This document shows positions 25,495 to 34,002 of a stretch of DNA of 51,077 nt, in pieces (the stretch's first letter is position 1; each line of letters begins with the position of its first letter). The notes beneath the pieces are model-generated. The model had not been told where the DNA came from and did no database searches. It saw only the letters and a program-made list of their open reading frames with translations. Origin of the DNA: a bacterium. GTDB lineage: Bacteria > Bacillota_A > Clostridia > Lachnospirales > Lachnospiraceae. The position numbers and the translations under genes are program-made. The stretch is taken from the NCBI GenBank assembly GCA_004562915.1, contig SFQZ01000012.1, forward strand, positions 1 to 51,077. The letters run 5' to 3'.

Positions 25495-26547
25495 TCAACA
25501 GTGATAATAGGTCTCAATCTGCTCGTCTGTCAGTTTCACCATATCCACCCCGTTAATCCATGCCTGATACCATTCTACCGATTTTTCCACCGCATCTTTA
25601 ACCTGCCAGTGAGGTTTCCACCCAAATATATTTTTAATCCTGGAACAGTCCAATTTCAGAAAATTTGCCTCATGAGGTCCTCCCGCATACAGATTTTCCC
25701 ATGCCGCTCCATTTTTCCATGCACCACAGAAAAGATCTGCCAGTTCTCCTGTTGTGATACAGTCTCTGTCATCCGGTCCCACATTGTAAGCTCCTGCCAT
25801 GTTAGGATTCTCATACTGTTCTTTTACGATCATCAGATATGCCCCCAAAGGTTCCAGCACATGCTGATACGGTCTGGTAGAATGGGGATTTCTTACCTGA
25901 ATCTTATGACCGGAAGACACCGCTCTCACACAATCGGGAATAATCCTGTCAGCCGCAAAGTCTCCGCCGCCGATCACATTACCTGCTCGTGCTGTAGAAA
26001 CAACAATTCCCATTTCCTTCAAAAATGAACTGTTATAACTGTGTGTCACCAGCTCGGAACAGGATTTACTGTTGGAATAAGGGTCATATCCGTCCAGTTC
26101 ATCGGTTTCCCGGTATCCCCATTCCCATTCATTGTTTTTATACACCTTATCTGTAGTCACATTCAAAAATGAACGCACACTTCCCGCCTGTCTTACCGCT
26201 TCCAGAATATTGACAGTTCCCATTACATTGGTTTCATAGGTTTCCACCGGATTTTTGTAGGATTCCCGCACGATTGGCTGCGCTGCCAAATGCATCACCA
26301 GTTCCGGCTGCGCTTCTTTCACGGCTTTCGCTAATTTTTCTTTATCCCGCACATCGCCGATTATGGAATTCATCTCTTTCTCTAATTCAAGTATGGAAAA
26401 CAGATTAGGGTCTGTAGGCGGCTCCTGAGAATATCCTGTTACCTCCGCTCCTGACAATATCAGTATCCTGGACAGCCAGGAACCTTTAAATCCCGTATGC
26501 CCGGTCAAAAATACTTTTTTCCCGTTAAAGAAATTTTTATCACTCAT
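25495..26547 (-). CDS. rfbG: CDP-glucose 4,6-dehydratase
   Basis: A 350-residue extended short-chain dehydrogenase. TGHTGFKGSWL (about 15-25) is the characteristic NAD-binding segment of CDP-glucose 4,6-dehydratase, and YDPYSNSKSCSE holds the catalytic Tyr and Lys. NVTTDKVYKN and RAGNVIGGGDFAADR are further family signatures. It converts CDP-glucose to CDP-4-keto-6-deoxyglucose, the second step toward 3,6-dideoxyhexoses. The start at 26547 has GGAG seven bases upstream and follows the rfbF stop by 11 bases; the open frame extends upstream over rfbF but without support. Confidence 0.94.
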   Translation of the reverse strand: MSDKNFFNGKKVFLTGHTGFKGSWLSRILILSGAEVTGYSQEPPTDPNLFSILELEKEMNSIIGDVRDKEKLAKAVKEAQPELVMHLAAQPIVRESYKNPVETYETNVMGTVNILEAVRQAGSVRSFLNVTTDKVYKNNEWEWGYRETDELDGYDPYSNSKSCSELVTHSYNSSFLKEMGIVVSTARAGNVIGGGDFAADRIIPDCVRAVSSGHKIQVRNPHSTRPYQHVLEPLGAYLMIVKEQYENPNMAGAYNVGPDDRDCITTGELADLFCGAWKNGAAWENLYAGGPHEANFLKLDCSRIKNIFGWKPHWQVKDAVEKSVEWYQAWINGVDMVKLTDEQIETYYHC

Positions 26548-26558
26548 ACTTTTCTCCA

Positions 26559-27335
26559 TCATTCCCAGACTTTCCATGGGGCTTCGTTGGCTGCCCACAT
26601 GTCTTCCAGTTTTTTCTTCTCGCTCATGGTATCCATGCACTGCCAAAATCCTTTATGACGGTATGCATCCAGCTGTCCGCGTCTTGCTGCTTCTTCCAGT
26701 GGATATTTTTCAAATACAGTCCTGTCATCCTGAATCAAATCGATGATTTCCGGTTCCAGCACCATAAATCCCGCATTAATCCAACCACTATCTTCTATCT
26801 TCTTCTCACGGAAATTTGTAATCTCTCCGTCTTCCCGGATATCCAAAGAGCCAAATCGACCCATGGGCTGAACTGTTGTCAAAGTAGCCATCCGACCGCC
26901 TTTTTTGTGAAAACTGAGCAACTCCTCAATATTCACATCTGACACCCCATCTCCGTAGGTAAGAAAAAACGGTTCCCCATCCAGATACTCTTTCACTCTC
27001 TTGATCCGACCTCCGGTCATGGTATTCAAACCGGTGTCCACCAGCGTTACTTTCCAAGGCTCAGATATATTATTGTGAACGATCATTTTATTTTCCTGCG
27101 TAAAATCAAAGGTAATATCACAATTATGCAGATAATAATCCGCAAACCATTCTTTTATCATATGCTGTTTATATCCGCAGCATATCACAAATTCATGATA
27201 TCCATAGTGAGAATACAATTTCATGATATGCCAGAGTATGGGTTTATCCCCTATTTCCACCATTGGCTTCGGCCTCAGCTGGCTTTCCTCACTGATTCTC
27301 GTACCAAATCCACCTGCCAGAATTACAACTTTCAT
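26559..27335 (-). CDS. rfbF: Glucose-1-phosphate cytidylyltransferase
   Basis: A 258-residue nucleotidyltransferase. MKVVILAGGFGTRISEES followed by RPKPMVEIGDKPILWHIM is the RfbF signature, with FFLTYGDGVSDVNI (metal-binding Asp) and SGWINAGFMVLEPE further on. It makes CDP-glucose from glucose-1-phosphate and CTP, the first committed step of CDP-6-deoxy and 3,6-dideoxy sugar pathways. It is the first gene of the long glycan operon, 70 bases after a strong promoter. The ATG at 27335 gives the family's usual start; one at 27347 adds four residues, and both have weak ribosome binding sites. Confidence 0.94.
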   Translation of the reverse strand: MKVVILAGGFGTRISEESQLRPKPMVEIGDKPILWHIMKLYSHYGYHEFVICCGYKQHMIKEWFADYYLHNCDITFDFTQENKMIVHNNISEPWKVTLVDTGLNTMTGGRIKRVKEYLDGEPFFLTYGDGVSDVNIEELLSFHKKGGRMATLTTVQPMGRFGSLDIREDGEITNFREKKIEDSGWINAGFMVLEPEIIDLIQDDRTVFEKYPLEEAARRGQLDAYRHKGFWQCMDTMSEKKKLEDMWAANEAPWKVWE

Positions 27336-27404
27336 TTTCCTGTCCATTTCGCCGGCAGTTCCAGCGTCCTCTCTTTATCTTCCGGGCATTTTTCGCCTTA
27401 TTAT

Positions 27405-27433
27405 ATTATAACAAGGCAGACAAACCATGTAAA
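27405..27433 (-). promoter_or_regulatory. Promoter of the glycan operon
   Basis: On the minus strand TTTACA (27433-27428), 17 bases, TATAAT (27410-27405): a near-consensus vegetative promoter about 70 bases before rfbF. All genes down to 12575 are co-directional, closely spaced or overlapping, with no internal terminator seen. Confidence 0.7.
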
Positions 27434-27443
27434 TCAATTTTTT

Positions 27444-27472
27444 CCAGGACAGGGGACAGACACCTGTCCTGG
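27444..27472. repeat. GGACAGGGG hairpin repeat, copy 1
   Basis: Perfect 10-bp stem CCAGGACAGG/CCTGTCCTGG with a 9-base loop. Its 23-base core (27447-27469) matches copy 2 at 27871-27893 in inverted orientation with a single difference. There is no T-run on either side in the right place for a terminator. Confidence 0.75.
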
Positions 27473-27480
27473 AGGTATGC

Positions 27481-27542
27481 AAAAAAATAGTATGCCGAGA
27501 AGCTCCTATTTCGAAAATGGAGTTTCTCAACACACTATTTTT
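27481..27542 (-). terminator. Large stem-loop terminator after the rhaM remnant
   Basis: A long imperfect inverted repeat: AAAAAATAGT pairs with ACTATTTTTT outside, and GAGAAGCTCC with GGAGTTTCTC inside. On the minus strand it ends in a T-run and follows the rhaM stop directly. The A/T outer arms make it usable in both directions. Confidence 0.7.
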
Positions 27543-27852
27543 TAATCCAGATGAAAAACATTTTTTAAATCTTCACATACAGGACTGTTATCCGGGTTTG
27601 TTTCCATAATATCTGCCATATGATCCCACCATTTACGATTGATTGCAGTATCCGCACCTTTGGCCCACAGTTCTTCATCTTCTATTTCGATATATCCAAA
27701 CAATGTTAATTTTTTTTATCCAGAAAAATAGTATAATTTTTTCCTCCGTGTTCATGAATCATATCTTTCATTTCCGGCCACAGCAGATTGTGCCTTCTTT
27801 CATATTCTTCTTCCTGTCCCGGAAATAATTTCATTTTAAATCCTTTAATCAT
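27542..27852 (-). pseudogene. rhaM: L-rhamnose mutarotase, frameshifted
   Basis: Two frames together spell a complete RhaM-like protein. From the ATG at 27852 (GGAGAAGG ribosome binding site) 45 codons read MIKGFKMKLFPGQEEEYERR and on through HNLLWPEM to FLD; the rest, LTLFGYIEIEDEELW to NPDNSPV and a stop at 27542, is in another frame. The break falls exactly at a run of eight A (27717-27710 on this strand). One more A would restore a 103-codon gene, close to the 104 residues of E. coli RhaM. The conserved His in the ERRHN motif and the NPDNSP motif are kept. It follows a GH3 gene, suggesting rhamnose-linked use. It could be a true mutation, a sequencing error, or slippage-controlled. Confidence 0.85.
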
Positions 27853-27870
27853 AAGCCTTCTCCTTTTTTA

Positions 27871-27893
27871 GGACAGGGGTCTGTCCCCTGTCC
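27871..27893. repeat. GGACAGGGG hairpin repeat, copy 2
   Basis: The stem GGACAGGGG/CCCCTGTCC with a 5-base loop, lying between the GH3 stop and the rhaM remnant. It is the inverted partner of the repeat core at 27447-27469. The pair encloses the rhaM remnant and its terminator. Confidence 0.75.
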
Positions 27894-27903
27894 CGGATTA
27901 ATT

Positions 27904-30459
27904 TCATTTTCGATTCACATGAACATACGGCTCCATATTTTTAAACTGTGCACCGTAGCTTACACAGTCTTCATATCCCAGGGTCTGGTATATTACTTTC
28001 AGCATCCGTTTTACGCAGGCTTTCAGTTCTTCTCTGTCAAGACTCCCGTCTTCCAGTGCTTTGCGAATACTCTCGCTGTCTCCATCCCATCCCGGCATGA
28101 TCAGATCATTGCCCGCCTGTACACACTTCCACGGTATACTTCCGCCATGAGGCATCGTGGTTGTCCAGTCTGTCATGATAATCCCCTGGAAATCCCACTC
28201 CTCTCTTGCAGCAGTCGTACAGGTATCTTTACAGTTAGCTGCATGAACGCCATTGATCTCATTGTAGGATGTCATGATTGCCATTGGCTGAGAAGTTTTT
28301 ACTGCAATCTCAAATCCTCTCAGATAAATCTCACGAAGAGTTCTCTCAGAAAGTACACTATTGGAGCCCAAACGGTTATCTTCCTGATTGTTGCAAGCAA
28401 AATGCTTAATCGTCGTTCCTACGCCTTCCACCGACTGTACACCACGGGTTATCGCTGCAGCTGCCATTCCGCTTACCAGCGGATCCTCTGAATAATACTC
28501 AAAATTTCTGCCACACAAAGGATTTCTGTGGATATTCATACCGGGAGCCAGCCACCATGCTACACCAAATTCCTGCATTTCTTTGGCAACTGCCTTTCCG
28601 GTTTCTTCCAGAAGTTCCATATTCCATGTCTGCGCCAACAAAGTTCCCACAGGTATTGCCGTACAGTACTGATAATAAGTATCTGCATCTTCATGGGCCT
28701 CATCATTTGCAAAGAAACCTCCCTCCAGTGCTGCCAGCAGTCCCACATCATATATCTCACCGATTTTGGGATTTACATCATATTTTTTGATTAACCGCAG
28801 ACCTGCAGGTCCATCAGCCATGGAAACACCGGGAACATCCCATTTGTCTTCCAGAATACCGCTTGTCTCTCCGGCAGCTCCCGGAACCATAATTCCGGCT
28901 GATCCCAGAGCATTATCTTGTCCTTTACTGATCTCACCAATCACCATGGCAATCAATTCTTCATCCGACAGTTTTTCCACAAGCTCCGATGCCATCTGTT
29001 CCGGTTCACCCGCAGGTATTCTCTCTTTTTGCTCAGCCACAGGTGCAAATACAACCGGCACAATTCCTTTATGATCCAATTCTTTATGCCATGCTGCTTC
29101 CAGTTGACGGATCGTCTCTTCCGGACGAACGATTTCTTTCAGCTCTTCTTTCAGAGGACAGATATGCTGCACTTTTTCCAGAATCACATTCTCTTTTACC
29201 GAAAGTGCTCCCGAAAGGACCACATTTTGAGAAGAGTTTCCGATCCAGATACCATACAGCCCTTTTTCCAAAACCCACGCCGCAGTTTCTTCATCAAAAG
29301 AAGCCAGTGCTTTTGCCGGAAATGTGATCGTCATCGTCTCACTGCCCTGTGGTTTCAACAGATCTGTTTTCGCAAAACCACACAGACGTCTGTATTCCTT
29401 TGGCATGCCTTCCTGCGGACAGGATGCATAGATCTGTACTACTTCTTTGCCACTGTAAGTTTTACCTGTATTTTTCACAGTTACTTCCACACTGACCGAA
29501 GTTTCATCTGCCCTGACTTCACCCGGCAGAATATCAAAACCCGTATAAGAAAGACCAAATCCAAATGGGTACTCTACATCCACCTGGAAACTGTCAAAGT
29601 AGCGGTATCCCACATAGATGCCCTCTTCATATTTCTCTGTCTGAATATTGCCGTTGTTATGGCTGAATGTTTCTGAATTGGGATAATCACTATATTTCTT
29701 TGCCCAGGTATCCGTCAGTTTACCGCTTGGTGTCACCTTTCCGGTTAAAATATCCGCAAGAGCATTTCCACCTTCCATACCCGGCTGAACAATATTCAAA
29801 ATTGCTTTTACATTTGGTATGGCAAGAATTTCTCCAGGATCGATCTGACCGCCTACATTCAGAATCACAATCACATCTTTACATTGAGCGGATATCATTT
29901 TCAGATCCTCTTTCTCATGCTCCGTCAGATAATAATCTCCTTCTTTCTCAAAACGGTCTGCACCTTCCCCTGCTACTCTGCTTACTACATAAACAGCTAT
30001 GTCTGCTCCGTTCATGTCATTTTCCAGGATCGGACGTCCCGATGGCATCTCATATGCATGTGAGGCATAAATCTGAAAGAAATCCATAGATGCCTTTCCC
30101 TGTGCTTCCCGAAAAATTTCTTCTCTCCAGTCTTCTCTGGACTTCTTATAAATTTTCTGAAAATCTTCCACCCAGTCCCGGCTGGTAATCTCTACACCCG
30201 CATTTAAAAGTCCCTGATAAATGCTTACCACTTCACGTTCATTTACATCACCGGATCCTGTTCCGCCCTTAATGGTCTGACCGGCTCCACTTCCAAATAA
30301 AGCTATTTTACTGCCTTTCTTCAGAGGAAGAACTCCTTCATTTTTCATCAGTACAATACCTTCCGCCGCCGCTTTCCGTGCAACTGTCCGGTTTTTAATT
30401 TCTCTTTCACTTACAGAAGGATTTTTTGTACCGCTGAATGTTCTGACTCTTCTTTTCAT
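27904..30459 (-). CDS. GH3 beta-glucosidase with permuted domain order
   Basis: An 851-residue GH3 enzyme whose domains are in swapped order. The (alpha/beta)6 'C-terminal' domain comes first (AAAEGIVLMKNEGVLPLKKG near residue 35, through DTWAKKYSDYPN), then a fibronectin-III-like domain (VEVTVKNTGKTYSGKEVVQIY), then the TIM-barrel 'N-terminal' domain (GVSMADGPAGLR, KHFACNNQEDNR, IIMTDW). The Asp in IIMTDW is the expected nucleophile. Ruminococcus albus beta-glucosidase has the same permutation. No signal peptide, so probably intracellular. AAGGAG precedes the start. The gene lies 22 bases after the alpha/beta hydrolase and before the rhaM remnant. The exact glycoside is unknown. Confidence 0.92.
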   Translation of the reverse strand: MKRRVRTFSGTKNPSVSEREIKNRTVARKAAAEGIVLMKNEGVLPLKKGSKIALFGSGAGQTIKGGTGSGDVNEREVVSIYQGLLNAGVEITSRDWVEDFQKIYKKSREDWREEIFREAQGKASMDFFQIYASHAYEMPSGRPILENDMNGADIAVYVVSRVAGEGADRFEKEGDYYLTEHEKEDLKMISAQCKDVIVILNVGGQIDPGEILAIPNVKAILNIVQPGMEGGNALADILTGKVTPSGKLTDTWAKKYSDYPNSETFSHNNGNIQTEKYEEGIYVGYRYFDSFQVDVEYPFGFGLSYTGFDILPGEVRADETSVSVEVTVKNTGKTYSGKEVVQIYASCPQEGMPKEYRRLCGFAKTDLLKPQGSETMTITFPAKALASFDEETAAWVLEKGLYGIWIGNSSQNVVLSGALSVKENVILEKVQHICPLKEELKEIVRPEETIRQLEAAWHKELDHKGIVPVVFAPVAEQKERIPAGEPEQMASELVEKLSDEELIAMVIGEISKGQDNALGSAGIMVPGAAGETSGILEDKWDVPGVSMADGPAGLRLIKKYDVNPKIGEIYDVGLLAALEGGFFANDEAHEDADTYYQYCTAIPVGTLLAQTWNMELLEETGKAVAKEMQEFGVAWWLAPGMNIHRNPLCGRNFEYYSEDPLVSGMAAAAITRGVQSVEGVGTTIKHFACNNQEDNRLGSNSVLSERTLREIYLRGFEIAVKTSQPMAIMTSYNEINGVHAANCKDTCTTAAREEWDFQGIIMTDWTTTMPHGGSIPWKCVQAGNDLIMPGWDGDSESIRKALEDGSLDREELKACVKRMLKVIYQTLGYEDCVSYGAQFKNMEPYVHVNRK

Positions 30460-30480
30460 TGCTGTTCTCCTTTTCTCATT

Positions 30481-31458
30481 TTATTCTTCACGCAAAAATG
30501 CAAACACTTTTTTCCAGTATATCTCCAGCACTCTTCCGCTGGAATTAAAAATTTCATGTTTTATTCCCGGAACTTTCACCATTTTTCCGGATGTCAGTCC
30601 TCTCAAGTTTAACTTTATTACAAAACGCTCCTGCTCCTTTTTAGATACCAGATGATCATTTTCTGCCTGAAAAACCAATACCGGTACTCTTATCTTTCGC
30701 CAGGCTGTACTCTGAAGATATCCATTCAGTCTGGCTGCGCTGTACAGCCACCCATAAGATGCCGCATTTAACTGATACAATGGTTCCTGCCTGCGCTTTT
30801 CCTGATAATATTCATATCTTTCTATGGAGCTGGAAGAGCTGTTCTTAAAATCTTCCTCTCCTGTGTACGGCTCCTGCCCTATCACATACTTTTCGCTTTT
30901 CCCGGTCAGACAACAGATTCCTGCAATCAGCCTGGAAGTTCGCCAGGGAACCTTTCCCGTAAGCGGTCGAATCATCGGGGAAGACAAAACCACTTTTCGA
31001 AACAGATCACCCGACTGGGCTGCCACAGCAGCCGCAATTCCCCCACCCATGGAATGTCCATATAAAAACATCGGCAATTCCGGATTTTCCTCTCTTGCAA
31101 TTCGGGACACAAACAGAAAATCTTCCACGTATCTTTTATAAGTGTCCACATAAACCAGAGAAAGGTCATCCGTCAGGCGATAACTATAACCATGACCGCA
31201 ATGTTCCGGCATATATACGTGATATCCGGCTTTCAGGAAATAATATATAATTTCCTTATATTTCTCTGCCGTCTCTGTATAACCATGAGAAATCATCACT
31301 ACAGCTTTCGGATTATCTGCATGATACTTCACACAATGAATTTTTCTTTCCGGCTCCCTTTCCAGCCATAATTCCCTTTTTCTGATTGCAAGATATGGCT
31401 CCACCAGATTTTTCATTTTTTCTTTAAAATCCTGGTCCTGTATAATGACTTTTTCCAT
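30481..31458 (-). CDS. Alpha/beta hydrolase (serine aminopeptidase S33/monoacylglycerol-lipase-like)
   Basis: A 325-residue cytoplasmic alpha/beta hydrolase. The oxyanion region is MISHGYTETAEKY, the nucleophile Ser is in GHSMGGG, the acid is the Asp in QAENDHLV, and the His is in GIKHEIFN, giving a full triad in family order. The pattern matches lysophospholipase/monoacylglycerol lipase-like proteins often annotated as 'hydrolase_4'. The neighbouring GH3 gene suggests a possible role in removing ester groups from glycans or glycosides, but this is inference. A plausible promoter lies at 31496-31524. Confidence 0.85.
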   Translation of the reverse strand: MEKVIIQDQDFKEKMKNLVEPYLAIRKRELWLEREPERKIHCVKYHADNPKAVVMISHGYTETAEKYKEIIYYFLKAGYHVYMPEHCGHGYSYRLTDDLSLVYVDTYKRYVEDFLFVSRIAREENPELPMFLYGHSMGGGIAAAVAAQSGDLFRKVVLSSPMIRPLTGKVPWRTSRLIAGICCLTGKSEKYVIGQEPYTGEEDFKNSSSSSIERYEYYQEKRRQEPLYQLNAASYGWLYSAARLNGYLQSTAWRKIRVPVLVFQAENDHLVSKKEQERFVIKLNLRGLTSGKMVKVPGIKHEIFNSSGRVLEIYWKKVFAFLREE

Positions 31459-31495
31459 ACTTCTGCCTTTCCTGAAATTTCATTTGATTAATAAA

Positions 31496-31524
31496 ATACT
31501 AGCATGTTTGATTCCCTTTTACAA
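31496..31524 (-). promoter_or_regulatory. Candidate promoter of the hydrolase-GH3-rhaM unit
   Basis: On the minus strand TTGTAA (31524-31519), 17 bases, TAGTAT (31501-31496), about 38 bases before the hydrolase start. Matches are moderate, but spacing is ideal and the preceding gene ends in a terminator. Confidence 0.45.
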
Positions 31525-31568
31525 TTAATAAACTCTATATTTTCTGTATAAACTTTATTATTTTATAC

Positions 31569-31607
31569 AAAAAAGAGTGCTGTGATTATTTTCATTCACT
31601 GCACTCC
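31569..31607 (-). terminator. Terminator of the ABC/GH172 operon
   Basis: On the minus strand the stem GAGTGCAGTGA/TCACAGCACTC (one mismatch) is followed by TTTTTT. It lies 13 bases after the second binding-protein gene and closes the operon. Confidence 0.8.
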
Positions 31608-31619
31608 ACTAATTTATGC

Positions 31620-32861
31620 TCAATCTTTCTCATCCACTATATTTTGCGCCTGCCTGCAGAATTCATCCAGATTCATTTCATCAGCTGCATATTTTTGAAA
31701 GAGTTTTCCCATTTTCTTAATATCTTCCATAGGATGACTGGTAAATGGTCTTGCTTTCAGTTCCGTATTTTCCACATACGTTCTCATTACATCCATATCC
31801 GGAATTCCAAGATCCTCCTCCATAATGATATCCATTCTGGCCGGCAGACAGTGTATCGCCGAAGAATATGCCACACTGCCTTCCCGACTTGCCGCATAGG
31901 CTAAGAATTTCTTTGCCGCTTCTTTATTTCCGGAAGCCTTATTTAACACATACTGCCAGGTAGCAACATTGGTAATATTCTCTTTAAACATTGGAACTTC
32001 CGCTGCATGTACCTTTGCTTCATCATATAGTCCGGCACGCATAAAAACCTCTATAGCCCCACTGTACATAAATATAGATCCGTACTGTCCGGAGATAAAT
32101 TTCTGTTCCATCTGCTCATACTGATCCAGAAACTGTTCTTTCGGCACATGCCCATTTTTCATCATATCATGAAGGTACGCTGCGGCTTCCCTGGTATTCT
32201 CATTTGACCAATCCTGGTAATCACCGCCAAACATATTGATAAATTGAGAGAGTTCATTATATACATAAGACTCCTCCCATGCGCTTCCATAACCATAATT
32301 CTGATAACCGTAATCCGTTTCCAGAAGTTTATCAAAATCTTCTTTTGTACGTATTTCTTCCAGATCGGCTTTTGACAGATATTCCTCATTTACCCAAAAC
32401 AACATGATATCCATAAGATAGGGAACAGAATAGACTTCTCCATCAACCATGGCAATCTTCTCCATGTAATCCTGAGGATAGCATGAAAGTATCTCATCGG
32501 GCATTACTTCTTTCCCCAGACATTCCAGATACCCCTGATACTTAAATTCACACATCATCTCATCATTTACTGCAATGATATCCACAGAATCATCACCGGA
32601 TGAAAGAATGGTTGAGATTTTAGCATGGCGGCTGTCCGCATTCTGAGGGCTGGTCATGACATTGATATTTATCTGAAGTTTTTCTTCCGTTTCTTCTATA
32701 AACTGCTGAAATTCTTCTTTATCTCCATCTACATGCATCAAAGTGATTTCGTCAGAATATTTCGTCTCCTTCTGAGATTCTTCTATTTGATTTTCTTCAA
32801 TACCACACCCAACCCCTGAAAGTACAATGACACATATAAATACTAAAACCAGTTTTTTCAC
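31620..32861 (-). CDS. Sugar ABC transporter substrate-binding lipoprotein (second copy)
   Basis: A 413-residue lipoprotein with a signal ending in VLSGVGCG (lipobox Cys about 19) and a family-1 extracellular binding-protein fold. It is a close paralog of the binding protein at 35887-37176: both contain KISTILSSGDDSVDII-like and INMFGGDYQDW-like segments. It is the last gene of the operon, 17 bases after the GH172 gene, while its paralog is the first. It may bind a different oligosaccharide and share the same permeases. The start codon is GTG with AGGGTG upstream. Confidence 0.88.
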   Translation of the reverse strand: MKKLVLVFICVIVLSGVGCGIEENQIEESQKETKYSDEITLMHVDGDKEEFQQFIEETEEKLQININVMTSPQNADSRHAKISTILSSGDDSVDIIAVNDEMMCEFKYQGYLECLGKEVMPDEILSCYPQDYMEKIAMVDGEVYSVPYLMDIMLFWVNEEYLSKADLEEIRTKEDFDKLLETDYGYQNYGYGSAWEESYVYNELSQFINMFGGDYQDWSNENTREAAAYLHDMMKNGHVPKEQFLDQYEQMEQKFISGQYGSIFMYSGAIEVFMRAGLYDEAKVHAAEVPMFKENITNVATWQYVLNKASGNKEAAKKFLAYAASREGSVAYSSAIHCLPARMDIIMEEDLGIPDMDVMRTYVENTELKARPFTSHPMEDIKKMGKLFQKYAADEMNLDEFCRQAQNIVDEKD

Positions 32862-32878
32862 TCTTACACCCTGTCACC

Positions 32879-33985
32879 TTATCTTGGCCAACGATCCTCT
32901 TTTCTCATAAGTGGTTCAAAGTTCTGATGCGGCTCTGTCTGATACCAGTAAGCAACACTTGCCACATCATCCTGACGTTCAAATAACCCTCGGTAACCTA
33001 CGCCAATCTGTTGAATTGTTACCTTCAAGTCCTCATCAAAGCAGACAGGATCCTGAATATGCCACCTGTAAAATCCTCTCATCGGCATACAATCATCGTT
33101 ATGATACAAATTATGTATTTCTTCATCATGGGAGGAATAATACGGATATCCAAGATATGGTGTACAGTAATTCTGTTCTACCGTCTTACCATTTACCTGT
33201 TTTGCAAAACTCCAGGATCCTCCAAAATAATCCTCCGTTCCTGTGCCGCAAATGGTTGGATACTCTTCATCCCCATCCATATAGAACTTAATCTCACCTT
33301 CACCCCACCAGTATCTCTCCAGTGTTGTAAGTGCCATGTAGGTTCCAACATAATGACCCTTTCCTTTTACCTGGTCAAGGATTACATAATCTTTCTGAAG
33401 CTGGGTGATTTTCTCACGTCTCCACTGTGCATGGAAATATGCAATATCCTCCGGCAATTCTTCATGAAGACAATAATCTACCTGATAAAAGAAGGCAGGG
33501 ATTGGATTTGCATGCTGATTTTCCAGAGTGATTTTGGCTTTCTTTCTGAATGGCATCTGGAAATAACAGTTCATACCTCTGCTTGGCACCACCACGATCG
33601 GAACTGAATTTACGATACATTCTCTTCCGAAACCGCAGCAGAAGAAATCTCCAAGAGGACTTTCCACAGAAGGTTCCTCCTCATCATCCCAGTACATACG
33701 AAGCACCAGATCCCGAAGGACAAAGCAATCCGCCTCTGTAGTTTTATTTGTAACGGTAATCCAGATATGGTTGATCACACCCGGTCCGTCAATTTCTGCC
33801 AAAGTAACGGTTTCCCCACTGGGAATATCTCTCAGGCATGGACTTCCTTTTCTGGATGGACCCAGATGACTGGCCGCCATCCCGCCTTTTCCTTTTTCTC
33901 CCCGGGGATTTTCCGCATTGATTGCCCTGCTCTTCACATGCTTTGCCAATGGCAATGTTCCCAAACTTCCTGACATATCAAACAT
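32879..33985 (-). CDS. GH172 (DUF2961) family glycoside hydrolase
   Basis: A 368-residue protein of the DUF2961 family, now GH172. GVINHIWITVTN, SPLGDFFCCGFG, YFQMPF and the region WWGEGEIKFYMDGDEEYP followed by GTGTEDYFGG are diagnostic. Glu231 (GEGE) and Glu251 (GTGTED) are candidates for the two catalytic acids. Characterised members act on alpha-D-fructofuranosides (difructose dianhydride) or D-arabinofuranosides. No signal peptide, so it probably cleaves imported saccharides. Co-transcription with a CUT1 transporter and two binding proteins supports a role in use of a furanose-containing oligosaccharide; which one is not determinable. AGGAAGG precedes the ATG. Confidence 0.88.
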   Translation of the reverse strand: MFDMSGSLGTLPLAKHVKSRAINAENPRGEKGKGGMAASHLGPSRKGSPCLRDIPSGETVTLAEIDGPGVINHIWITVTNKTTEADCFVLRDLVLRMYWDDEEEPSVESPLGDFFCCGFGRECIVNSVPIVVVPSRGMNCYFQMPFRKKAKITLENQHANPIPAFFYQVDYCLHEELPEDIAYFHAQWRREKITQLQKDYVILDQVKGKGHYVGTYMALTTLERYWWGEGEIKFYMDGDEEYPTICGTGTEDYFGGSWSFAKQVNGKTVEQNYCTPYLGYPYYSSHDEEIHNLYHNDDCMPMRGFYRWHIQDPVCFDEDLKVTIQQIGVGYRGLFERQDDVASVAYWYQTEPHQNFEPLMRKEDRWPR

Positions 33986-34002
33986 TTCTACACCTTCCTC
34001 TC

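Noticed and set aside
27444..27893. CRISPR array or terminator pair
   Set aside because: Only two copies in opposite orientation, each self-complementary, and no spacers or cas genes; T-tracts are absent where a terminator would need them.
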